Assembly: GCA_019119395.1 (NCBI GenBank)
Contig: DWXC01000019.1
Location: 21,847 to 85,846, forward strand
Source of the DNA: Candidatus Borkfalkia stercoripullorum
GTDB lineage: Bacteria > Bacillota > Clostridia > Christensenellales > Borkfalkiaceae
Reading direction: 5' to 3'
Length of the DNA: 64,000 nt
The notes beneath the pieces were generated by a model. That model made no database searches. It was given only the letters and a program-made list of their open reading frames with translations, and was not told where the DNA came from. Below are positions 48,951 to 57,633 of the stretch, one piece after another. A program made the position numbers and the translations under genes. Every line of letters begins with the position of its first letter. Position 1 is the first letter of the stretch.

Positions 48951-50045
48951 TCAGCCGCCGACAGATCTTTTGAGAACGCGGTAAAGATCTTCCTCTCCGA
49001 AAAACACGCTGCAATTTTTGATGTTTTTGTTGACGGAAGCTTTCCGCGCATATGCGCGCAGACGATCGTCGGCGATCGCTTCCCGCTTGCCCAAAAGAGG
49101 CGCGAGCGCTTCGGCAAATTCTTTATGCGAAGCAAAGCCTGCGGCATGCAAGATCTCTTTCGCACGGGCGGGAGACTTTTCCTCGCACACGGCAAAGAAT
49201 TCGGGAAGCAAAAGTCCGTTCGCCCTGCCGTGCGGCGCACCGTGGAAATAAGTCAGAGAATACCCCATGGAATGCACGGCGCAAGTGCCCGTGTTCGCGA
49301 TGACCATGCCCGCGAGCGTCGCCGCATACAAAAGCGCGTCGCGGTCGCCATCGGTATATTCTCCCTTTGCGAGCGCGGGAAGTTCGCCGTGCAGAATGCG
49401 CAAGCTCTCCCTTGCGAGCGCGTCCGTCAATGCCCCCGCCCGTACGGAGAGCATCCCTTCCATCGCGTGCGACATCGCGTCGACCGCCGTGTAAACCGTC
49501 GTCGACTGCGGCAGTCCGCGCATATATTTCCCGTCCAAAAAAGCGATCTTCGGAAAATATGCGGGGTTAGAAATACTCGTTTTGGTCTCCTTTTCGTCGT
49601 TGGTCAGGATAGCGTAAGGGGTCACCTCGCTGCCCGTACCCGCCGTCGTCGGAATATGAAGCATCGGCAGGACGTCGCCCGTGGCGCTGTAAGAAAAAAT
49701 ATCCTCCGCCTCCTGTTTTGCGAGCATGGCGATCGCCTTTGCCGCGTCCATGGGCGACCCGCCGCCGATCGCGACAACGAACTCCGCGCCGAACCCGCGG
49801 GCGAGCCTGCCGCCTTCGCGCACGCTCGCGACGGTTGGATTGGGCGGTATGCTGTCATAGACGAGCCATTTTTGTCCGTTTGCGGAAAGCGCCGCTTCGG
49901 TATCCGCCAGAGCGCCGTTTTTTGCCGAACTCTTCCCCGTTACGATGAGCGCCTTTTTCCCGAACCCGGAAAAAAGGTCGGCGCGCTCCCGCACGCAATC
50001 TCGCCCGCACACGAGCCTGACGGGCATATAATACTGAAACTGCAT
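48951..50045 (-). CDS. Iron-containing alcohol dehydrogenase
   Basis: 'VAIGGGSPMDAAKAIAML', 'PTTAGTGSEVTPYAIL', 'DAMSHAMEGMLS', 'VHSMGYSLTYFHGAPHGRAN'. Confidence 0.93.
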   Translation of the reverse strand: MQFQYYMPVRLVCGRDCVRERADLFSGFGKKALIVTGKSSAKNGALADTEAALSANGQKWLVYDSIPPNPTVASVREGGRLARGFGAEFVVAIGGGSPMDAAKAIAMLAKQEAEDIFSYSATGDVLPMLHIPTTAGTGSEVTPYAILTNDEKETKTSISNPAYFPKIAFLDGKYMRGLPQSTTVYTAVDAMSHAMEGMLSVRAGALTDALARESLRILHGELPALAKGEYTDGDRDALLYAATLAGMVIANTGTCAVHSMGYSLTYFHGAPHGRANGLLLPEFFAVCEEKSPARAKEILHAAGFASHKEFAEALAPLLGKREAIADDRLRAYARKASVNKNIKNCSVFFGEEDLYRVLKRSVGG

Positions 50046-50110
50046 AAAATTCACCTCTGAAATATTAAACAAGCGACGGGCCCGCGCGGCACGCGATCCC
50101 GCTCAGACGA

Positions 50111-50435
50111 TCATTTGAAGCGCGGAGAAATTTTCTTTCTTCCCGTAAGCACGCCGGCGTCGTTGACGTTCAGAAACGAGCGTTTCCTTGCAAGGATAAG
50201 CGCTTTGCGGCCCTTTTCCGTCCGCGTATACATGTATTCGGCTTTTCAACCCTTTTTGCGGAGATGCGAACAAAACGACCGCACTTCGTCCGCATTTTTA
50301 AAAACGTCCGGACAGGCAAAACACGACCCGAACTTTCCGATCCCGCTTTTTACGATAAGATATACGGGATCGTCGACAGGCGAAAGCATCGTGCGCATCG
50401 CGCGGATAAAGATCTGCCGTTCCCTGCCCGAAGCC
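50111..50435 (-). pseudogene. Displaced C-terminal coding segment of the helicase (other frame, interrupted by TGA at 50246-50248)
   Basis: Other frame reads RERQIFIRAMRTMLSPVDDPVYLIVKSGIGKFGSCFACPDVFKNADEVRSFCSHLRKKG*KAEYMYTRTEKGRKALILARKRSFLNV...PRFK*. Confidence 0.65.
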
Positions 50436-52811
50436 GAAAAGGAGGGAAACGGCGAGTCCGGGCGCGCCTTTCGGCGCACAAATCTCCGCGTAAGCCCCGT
50501 GAGAGACGGCGCCCGCGCTTTTGAGCGTTTCGAGGAGCGCCTCGCTCCAACGGCGGATCGTCTTTCTCGGAACAAGCGCAAATGTCAGAAAACGTATGAG
50601 GGCATATTCCAAAAAAACGATCCCCGCGACCGCCGCGGCGGCAATAACGAGCGCCGCCCACAGCGGTGCGCCGCGTAAGCCCGCGGAGGCAGAGCCCCAG
50701 ACTGCGGCGGCAACTGCGCCCTGCACCGCCGCGCAGACCAGCAACAGGGTAAAGTTGATGAACGCAGCCGATTTCTGAACATAACCTTTGCGCTTTCCCG
50801 CGCCGATCTCCGCCGTGACGGACAGCGCGTTTTCGCCCAGCGCCCGCTTCCACGACTCGGCGACCGCGGCGCGGTCGGCGGCGCGCTCTTCCGCCTTTCG
50901 GTTGAGTTCTTCAAATTTTTTCTTTGTGAACGGCGGCTCTGCCGATACCACGCGAGCGATGCCGTTGGTCACGACGTCTTCCGAATAAGAAGGCCCCCAA
51001 AAGGCTTCGAACCGTCTTTTCAGCGTCTCATAATCGGACGATACGAACGAATTTTTATCCCGTACGATCTTTGCGTACACCCCGGGCGCGCCGCGGTCAA
51101 ACAAGCCGTCCGGCTCTACCGTCGCCAGATGCCAGATGTTTGAAACTTTTGCACGGCAGGAAGGGTCGCTCCGTATCGCCCTGCCGCGCATCTGATTGGA
51201 GAGGACATAGCTTCCCACAAAACTCGCCATGATCAGCGTATTGACGCAGGGCGAGTCCCAACCCTCTCCCAAAAGCGCTTTCGTCCCTATCAGTATATGC
51301 AGAACGCCCTCCTCCAACAGCCGCGTCACGATATCGACCTTAACGCGGTTGCCGCCCGAAAAGCAAACTTTACAATACTCCGTAACGCCGAGCGATTCCG
51401 CGTCCGCCGTAACGCCCCTTTCCGAGCATAGACCGTATACCCTTTTCAGCGACGCCTGCGGAAGTACGGTCAGCGCCCCGGAAACTATGCCGAGCGCCTT
51501 GTCCGTTCCGTCTCTGCGGCGTATCGCTTCGAACAGGCTGATCACGCTGATCTCCGTGAGCGCCTCCTGCGAGCCGATCAAAGAAAGAGTGCCCGCCCGC
51601 ACGTAATCCGTCAAAACGAGCATGCGAAGATCTTCGCGCATGGAAAGGCTTTCCAGCCGCGCCGCCTCTGCGGCGGAATGCAGCTTCCCGACGGAGGAAG
51701 CGAGCGCCCTGTCAAGTTTTTCGCTCCCCGACAGGCGTATCCGCCTTCGCTCGGTGAGGCGATGATCGGCAAAAATCGAATATACGCCTTCCGAAAGCTC
51801 TTTTCCGAATAAATCCTCCCGCGCCGCGATGTAATTGAGCGCGGATTCGGTCAATTCCCGATCCGCCCGCGGCAGATCGCCGCGCAGCGTCAGTTTTTTT
51901 ATAAATTTTTTCGGCAATCCGACCCCGAACGCATGCAAGAGCGAACAAACGCGGATGTTCTCTTTCGCGCTCCGATACAATTCGGATTCGGGCAATGCCG
52001 CCACCTTTTCCGCAATGCGCGCAGGAAACCCGCTTTCGCCGAACGCGGAAAGGGCCGCGTCCGCCCGCGCATAATACGCCCTGACCTCGCGCAGTTCCTC
52101 CTTCGCGGGATAATTGAAATAGACGTAATCCTGATGCGGGCAGAGCGCGCCCGCCTGCACAAGTTCGGGCGCAACGATCTCGAAATCGATCTCCCCGCAA
52201 AGGTCGGTATACCGCTTCCATTCTCCCGCGTCGCCGTCGTAAGGCGGCGTTGCCGTAAGCGCGACCACGGCGACTTCCGTATCGGACAGCAGTTCCGTAA
52301 GCGCCTTGTGCCATTCGCGGTGAAGGTGGTGCGCCTCGTCCAGGCAAACCGTTCCGACCCCTCCGCGCCGCAAGATCGCTTTCAGATCCGTACCCGCATA
52401 ATCGGTCGTCTCCGTCTTCCCCGTCAGCTCGTCGCATTCCGTATCTTTCAGGCCGCGCATTGCGGAATACATTGCCTGATACGTGGACGAAACGATAAGG
52501 GCGGGCGCGCATATATCTTCCGAAACATATGCCGCGCGGTCTGCGTTTTCAGGCAGAAAACGCTCACAAAACCGCTGTACCCACTGACTTCGGATCGTGA
52601 CCGTCGGAGACAGGATGAGCGCGGGCCGCCCGAGCCTTCGGATCAATTCAAGCCCCAGCACCGTCTTGCCCGCTCCCGGCGCCGCTACGATATGTATTTT
52701 TTTGTCTTGCAGATATTCATCCGCATGCGCAAGCACCTCGCTTTGGTAAGGGCGGAAGTCCCCGTCAAAACGGACGTCTGCGAATGCGTCTCCGCCGATA
52801 TTATGATCCAT
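50298..52811 (-). CDS. SF2 DEAD/DEAH-type helicase with C-terminal TM region; 3' end appears frameshifted
   Basis: 'VAAPGAGKTVLGLELIRRLG', 'CLDEAHH', 'ALTATPP', 'LSNQMRGRAIRSDP'; two hydrophobic segments around 'FINFTLLLVCAAVQGAVAAAV...AALVIAAAAVAGIVFLEYALI'. Confidence 0.85.
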   Translation of the reverse strand: MDHNIGGDAFADVRFDGDFRPYQSEVLAHADEYLQDKKIHIVAAPGAGKTVLGLELIRRLGRPALILSPTVTIRSQWVQRFCERFLPENADRAAYVSEDICAPALIVSSTYQAMYSAMRGLKDTECDELTGKTETTDYAGTDLKAILRRGGVGTVCLDEAHHLHREWHKALTELLSDTEVAVVALTATPPYDGDAGEWKRYTDLCGEIDFEIVAPELVQAGALCPHQDYVYFNYPAKEELREVRAYYARADAALSAFGESGFPARIAEKVAALPESELYRSAKENIRVCSLLHAFGVGLPKKFIKKLTLRGDLPRADRELTESALNYIAAREDLFGKELSEGVYSIFADHRLTERRRIRLSGSEKLDRALASSVGKLHSAAEAARLESLSMREDLRMLVLTDYVRAGTLSLIGSQEALTEISVISLFEAIRRRDGTDKALGIVSGALTVLPQASLKRVYGLCSERGVTADAESLGVTEYCKVCFSGGNRVKVDIVTRLLEEGVLHILIGTKALLGEGWDSPCVNTLIMASFVGSYVLSNQMRGRAIRSDPSCRAKVSNIWHLATVEPDGLFDRGAPGVYAKIVRDKNSFVSSDYETLKRRFEAFWGPSYSEDVVTNGIARVVSAEPPFTKKKFEELNRKAEERAADRAAVAESWKRALGENALSVTAEIGAGKRKGYVQKSAAFINFTLLLVCAAVQGAVAAAVWGSASAGLRGAPLWAALVIAAAAVAGIVFLEYALIRFLTFALVPRKTIRRWSEALLETLKSAGAVSHGAYAEICAPKGAPGLAVSLLFGFGQGTADLYPRDAHDAFACRRSRISYRKKRDRKVRVVFCLSGRF

Positions 52812-52957
52812 CTTATGTCTATTGTACCACGGGCAGGCCGGAAATGCAACCGTTGCCCGAAAAAAGACCCGCGCAAAGCCCGTACATATTTTTTGCCGCC
52901 CGTATCGCGATCGATTTCAACGCCCCGCGGCCGCCGCGGGTTTTTGGCATACAAAAA

Positions 52958-52985
52958 CCCCGCGCCTTTCGCAAAAGGCGCGGGG
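52958..52985 (-). terminator. pnp terminator
   Basis: CCCCGCGCCTTT-cgca-AAAGGCGCGGGG, minus-strand TTTTTG. Confidence 0.85.
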
Positions 52986-53007
52986 AACAAACGTTTCAGT
53001 CTGCGGT

Positions 53008-55107
53008 TCAGCCTTCCATTTTTTCGAGAAGTTTCAGATCGATGCCCTTTTCGCCGATCTTGATGATCTCGACTTTCACGACGTCGCCGATGTTCAGGAC
53101 GTCCTCGACCTGATTGACGCGCTTGTCGGACAAGCGGGAAATGTGGATCATGCCGTCTTTGCCGGGCGCGAGTTCGACGAACGCGCCGACTTTGGACAGA
53201 ACGCGGACGACCGAACCGATGAACATATCGCCGACTTCGGGATCGCGCGCGATGGAGAGGATGATCGCCTTCGCGCGTTCGGCGTTTTCGGTATTCTCGC
53301 CGTAGGTCGCGATGCAGACCTTTCCGTCGTCGTCGATGTCGATCTTGACGTTCGTCTCTTCGATGATCTTGTTGATGACCTTGCCGCCGCTGCCGATGAC
53401 TTCGCGGATCTTTTCGGGATCGATATTGAAGGAAATGATCTTGGGCGCGTATTTGGAAAGCTCCTTGCGGGGAGCGGGCAGAACGTCGAGCATTTTGTGA
53501 AGAATGAACTGCCTGCCCTCGTTCGCCTGCGCGATCGCGCGGCGGAGGATATCCTCGGAAATGCCCTTGATCTTGATATCCATCTGAATGGCGGTGATGC
53601 CCTTTTCGGTACCCGCGACCTTAAAGTCCATATCGCCGAGGAAGTCTTCGAGGCCCTGGATATCGGTAAGGATAGCGACGCGGTCGCTGTTCGCGTCTTT
53701 GATGAGGCCCATCGCACAGCCCGCGACGGGCGCTTTGATCGGAACGCCCGCATCCATGAGCGCCAGCGTGGAGCCGCAGACGCTCGCCTGCGAGGTAGAA
53801 CCGTTGGAGCTCATGACGTCGGACACCATGCGGATCGCGTACGGGAATTCTTCCGCGCTCGGAACGACGGGTTCGAGCGCGCGCTCCGCGAGCGCGCCGT
53901 GGCCGATCTCGCGGCGGCCGGGGCTCTTGAGGCCCTTTGCCTCGCCCGTGGAGTACCCGGGGAAGTTATATTGATGCATATAGCGCTTGGACGTTTCGTC
54001 GTCGAGGCCGTCCAGTTTCTGCACTTCGGAAAGGGTGCCGAGGGTGCAGGTGGAAAGAACCTGCGTCTGCCCTCTCGTGAACACGGCGGAACCGTGCACG
54101 CGGGGAAGCACGCCCGTTTCGCACCAGATCGGACGGATCTCTTTCAAAGACCTGCCGTCGGGGCGGATACCCTTGTCCAAAATCTTTGCGCGAACCTTTT
54201 CTTTGGTGAGGTAATACAGGCTGTCTTTGATCTCGCGCGCCTTGTCGGGATAAACGTCGGCAAAATGCGCGAGCGTGTCCTTTTCCACTTCGTCCTGTTT
54301 TTCTTCGCGCGCCTGCCTGTCATACTCTTCGAGAGCGGCGTCGAGCTTCGCGGAAGCATAGGCGCGGACTGCCGCGTCGATGTCTTCGGGAACGTGATAA
54401 AGCTCCATCCGGCGCTTGGGTTTGCCGATCTCTTTCTGAATGCCTTCGATGAACGCGCACTGCTTTTTGATCTCTTCGTGACCGAAAAGGATCGCGCCGA
54501 CCATCTCTTCGTCGGAGATCTCTTTCGCGCCCGCCTCTACCATCATGATGGCGTCTTTCGTGCCCGAAAGCCCGAGGTTCAGGCGGCTCTTTTCGCGCTG
54601 CGCGTTGTCGGGGTTGATGACGTATTCGCCGTCCACAAGCCCGACCTGTACAGAGCCCGTGGGGCCTGCCCAAGGGATGTCGGAAATGCTGAGGGCAATG
54701 GAACTGCCCATCATCGCGAACGGTTCGGGGGGGATGTTCGTATCGACGGAAAGCGCGGTCGCGATGACAACGACGTCGTTATACAGCCCCTTCGGGAACA
54801 GCGGGCGGATCGGGCGGTCGATGAGGCGGGACGTAAGGATGCCCTTGTCGCTCGCTCTGCCCTCGCGCTTTTTAAATCCCCCGGGAATTTTGCCTACCGC
54901 ATACATCTTCTCTTCGAAATCGACCTGAAGGGGGAAGAAGTCCATACCCTCTCTGGGCGTTTCGGACATGGTCACGTTGACCATGACGACGGTGTCGCCG
55001 CAGCGCACGACGCACGAGCCGTTTGCCTGTTCGGCATATTTGCCCGTTTCGACGATGACTTTCCTGCCGCCGACTTCCGTTTCGAACTGCCTGAAATTCT
55101 TTGTCAT
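53008..55107 (-). CDS. pnp: Polyribonucleotide nucleotidyltransferase
   Basis: 699 aa; RNase PH repeats, KH 'KIREVIGSGGKVINKIIEETNVKIDI', S1 domain. Confidence 0.98.
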   Translation of the reverse strand: MTKNFRQFETEVGGRKVIVETGKYAEQANGSCVVRCGDTVVMVNVTMSETPREGMDFFPLQVDFEEKMYAVGKIPGGFKKREGRASDKGILTSRLIDRPIRPLFPKGLYNDVVVIATALSVDTNIPPEPFAMMGSSIALSISDIPWAGPTGSVQVGLVDGEYVINPDNAQREKSRLNLGLSGTKDAIMMVEAGAKEISDEEMVGAILFGHEEIKKQCAFIEGIQKEIGKPKRRMELYHVPEDIDAAVRAYASAKLDAALEEYDRQAREEKQDEVEKDTLAHFADVYPDKAREIKDSLYYLTKEKVRAKILDKGIRPDGRSLKEIRPIWCETGVLPRVHGSAVFTRGQTQVLSTCTLGTLSEVQKLDGLDDETSKRYMHQYNFPGYSTGEAKGLKSPGRREIGHGALAERALEPVVPSAEEFPYAIRMVSDVMSSNGSTSQASVCGSTLALMDAGVPIKAPVAGCAMGLIKDANSDRVAILTDIQGLEDFLGDMDFKVAGTEKGITAIQMDIKIKGISEDILRRAIAQANEGRQFILHKMLDVLPAPRKELSKYAPKIISFNIDPEKIREVIGSGGKVINKIIEETNVKIDIDDDGKVCIATYGENTENAERAKAIILSIARDPEVGDMFIGSVVRVLSKVGAFVELAPGKDGMIHISRLSDKRVNQVEDVLNIGDVVKVEIIKIGEKGIDLKLLEKMEG

Positions 55108-55175
55108 GTTACACTCCTCTTTTCTTTGTTCTTGCGAAGATCCTCCCGTTGCCGGGAGTCTCCTCTATTTGATAA

Positions 55176-55201
55176 AAGGGCCGAGCACCTGCTCCGCCCT
55201 T
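55176..55201 (-). terminator. Intercistronic terminator between rpsO and pnp
   Basis: Minus strand GGGC-GGAGCAGGTGCTCG-GCCCTTTT. Confidence 0.65.
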
Positions 55202-55209
55202 CAACGCAC

Positions 55210-55473
55210 TTATTTTCTCAGATCGAGACGCGCAATGATATCCCTGTATTTTTCGATATCTTTGGATTTGATGTAGTCGAGAAGCCCCCTCCTCTGGCCG
55301 ACCATTTTCAAAAGACCGCGGCGGCTGTGATTGTCGTGCGGGTGCTCTTTGAGATGCTCGTTGAGGTGGTTGATGCGCTCGGTCAAAAGGGCGATCTGCA
55401 CTTCGGAAGACCCGGTGTCGCCGTCGTGACGCTTGTACTCGTTGATGATCTGTGTTTTCTTTTCCTTTTCCAT
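55210..55473 (-). CDS. rpsO: 30S ribosomal protein S15
   Basis: 87 aa; [51 protein letters not shown]. Confidence 0.98.
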   Translation of the reverse strand: MEKEKKTQIINEYKRHDGDTGSSEVQIALLTERINHLNEHLKEHPHDNHSRRGLLKMVGQRRGLLDYIKSKDIEKYRDIIARLDLRK

Positions 55474-55582
55474 TTTTTTACTCCTTGGAAATTTATTCGC
55501 GCAAACAAAGCGCGCCGAGGAGAACCGAACGGCCTTGATTGCGTACTGTAGTTATTGTACCATATTCTTTTCAGAAAGTAAA

Positions 55583-56956
55583 CTAAATCGAGCCGAAAAA
55601 TTCACCTTTCTCCGCAATGATTTCGTCTATCTTGCGGATATAGGTCGGAATGTCTTTGGGAGAGCCTATGCGTTCGATGCGTCCCTCGCCGAAAAACACC
55701 CTTTTGGACACCGCGTTCGCCCCGCAGGCGATGTTGTCGGTGATCTCTTCCATCACGTCCACGTTGTAGACGCACGCCTTGCCTTGCTTTGTCCACCCCG
55801 TGTTCTCGGCATTGCCCGCCGCGTATTTCTGCCTGTACATATAATACGGCTTGTAGCCCGCAGCGTACAGTTTTTCGCGCGAAAAGGCGATCATCTTTTC
55901 TATATCGGATACAAAAAGGCGGCTTTCCTCTTCTTTGAGTTTCGCGCCCTTTTTCAGGCAAAGGCTGTGCACGGTGATGTTGTCGGGCGAAAGGGATACG
56001 GCGCTCTCTATGCTGTTTTCGAACTCGCCGAGGCTCTCGCCCGTCAGCCCCGCGATGAGGTCGCAGTTGATATCGAACCCGTACTTTTGCGCCATACCGA
56101 AAGCGCGGTAAATGTCGGCCGCGGTGTGTTTTCTTCCGATGCGCCCGAGCGTTTTATCCGAAAAGGTCTGCGGGTTGACGCAGATCCGCGTGACGCCGTA
56201 ATCCTTCAGAAGCGCAAGTTTTTCTTCGGTGAACACGTCGGGCCTGCCCGCCTCGACGGTATACTCCGTCCCGCGGGGAATGAGCCCCGCCGCAACTTCG
56301 AGCACGCGCTCCAGATCCTTCATTTCCAACACGAGGGGCGTGCCGCCGCCCATGTATGCGCTTTTCAGCCTGCCCGGGCCCTTGCAGGCGGCAAGCTCTT
56401 TTTCCAACGCGTCCAAATAAGCGCCGATGTATTTTCCAGTTTTGCCGATATCCGCCGTGATAAAGGAACAGTAATTGCATTTGGAAGGGCAGAAAGGTAT
56501 GCCGATATACAGATCCGCCGCGCCTTCCTCCTTCGCGTAGATCCCTTCCTGTGCGGAAAGCACGTCGGAAACGAGGGCGATATTTTCGGCAGACACGCCG
56601 AACTTTTCAAAGAGGGGCACGAAATCCCTGCCCGCTTCCCGTTCCCCGTAAGCAAGTTTTGTCGGGCGTATGCCCGTCAGCGCGCCCCAGGGCATGCTTT
56701 TGCCCGTTTCCGCGCGCAACGCCTTGTAAAGTGCGAGTTTCGCGAAGCGGCGGGCATAGCGTTTGAATTCGATCTCCCCGCGCCACTCCTGCTCTTCGGT
56801 AAAATTATATTCGTTTCCGCCCGCGACGACGGTATTGGAAAACCTTCCGCCCTCCTGAACAAAGAAGTGCGAAATGTCGGGCGCGTCGTCCCCGTAAAAG
56901 AGGCGGACGACGTCCATGAGTTCGCCGTACAATATATCGGCATTGGTGATCAGCAT
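55583..56956 (-). CDS. hemZ: Coproporphyrinogen III oxidase-like radical SAM protein HemZ
   Basis: 'IGIPFCPSKCNYCSFI', 'YMGGGTPLVLE', 'SLCLKKGAKLKEE', 'YMYRQKYAAGNAENTGW'. Confidence 0.9.
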   Translation of the reverse strand: MLITNADILYGELMDVVRLFYGDDAPDISHFFVQEGGRFSNTVVAGGNEYNFTEEQEWRGEIEFKRYARRFAKLALYKALRAETGKSMPWGALTGIRPTKLAYGEREAGRDFVPLFEKFGVSAENIALVSDVLSAQEGIYAKEEGAADLYIGIPFCPSKCNYCSFITADIGKTGKYIGAYLDALEKELAACKGPGRLKSAYMGGGTPLVLEMKDLERVLEVAAGLIPRGTEYTVEAGRPDVFTEEKLALLKDYGVTRICVNPQTFSDKTLGRIGRKHTAADIYRAFGMAQKYGFDINCDLIAGLTGESLGEFENSIESAVSLSPDNITVHSLCLKKGAKLKEEESRLFVSDIEKMIAFSREKLYAAGYKPYYMYRQKYAAGNAENTGWTKQGKACVYNVDVMEEITDNIACGANAVSKRVFFGEGRIERIGSPKDIPTYIRKIDEIIAEKGEFFGSI

Positions 56957-56973
56957 AGTCCTTTCCTTTCCGC

Positions 56974-57573
56974 TCAACGGAACGGGTTGTATTTTCTTTC
57001 ATATCCGAGCGTGGTCGCCGCATCGTGCCCGGGATAGACGGTATAGTCGCCCTCGAGCGCGAACAACTTCAGAAGGCTGCGGTGAAGCTCCGCCGCGCTC
57101 CCGCCGGGGAAATCCGTGCGCCCCACGCTGCCGCAAAAGAGCGTGTCTCCCGTAAAGAGCGCATTCCCCGACAAAAAGCATACGCCGCCCGGCGTGTGCC
57201 CCGGCGTTCCGACGACGGTAAATTTCATGCCGCAAATGTCGAGCACGTCCCCGTCGTTATAGGTCATATCCACGGTAAAGGGCGGTACGGCAAAGCCCAT
57301 CGCGGCGGCAAGGTTTCCCTGCGAAGAAATGAAAGGGAGATCCCCTTTCGGCGCGCCGATTTTCGCGCCCGCTGCTTGCAGCGCCGCACACCCCGCAATA
57401 TGGTCGAAATGCCCGTGCGTCAAAAGCACGGTATCGACGGCGAGGCCCTTTTCCTTCGCAAAGAAAAGCGGCTCGGCTCCGCCGCAGTCGATGAGCACGG
57501 CGTTTTTCCCGTCCTCGGTGACGATATAGCTGTTTGCGCGCAGAGGCCCTGCGGGCACGGTGAAAATATCCAT
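56974..57573 (-). CDS. MBL-fold metallo-hydrolase (glyoxalase II-like)
   Basis: 'LLTHGHFDHIAGCAAL', 'VVGTPGHTPGGVCFL', 'LFTGDTLFCGSVGRTDFPGGS'. Confidence 0.93.
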   Translation of the reverse strand: MDIFTVPAGPLRANSYIVTEDGKNAVLIDCGGAEPLFFAKEKGLAVDTVLLTHGHFDHIAGCAALQAAGAKIGAPKGDLPFISSQGNLAAAMGFAVPPFTVDMTYNDGDVLDICGMKFTVVGTPGHTPGGVCFLSGNALFTGDTLFCGSVGRTDFPGGSAAELHRSLLKLFALEGDYTVYPGHDAATTLGYERKYNPFR

Positions 57574-57584
57574 ATCCCTCCGAA

Positions 57585-57612
57585 AGGGCGCGCCGCCGCG
57601 GCGGCGCGCCCT
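57585..57612. repeat. 28-bp loopless perfect GC palindrome
   Basis: AGGGCGCGCCGCCG/CGGCGGCGCGCCCT, just upstream of the MBL gene RBS. Confidence 0.9.
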
Positions 57613-57633
57613 GCACGATCCTTTTGTCCGTCT

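Noticed and set aside
52822-55551. 909-aa plus-strand ORF
   Set aside because: Antisense to pnp/rpsO, shadow ORF.
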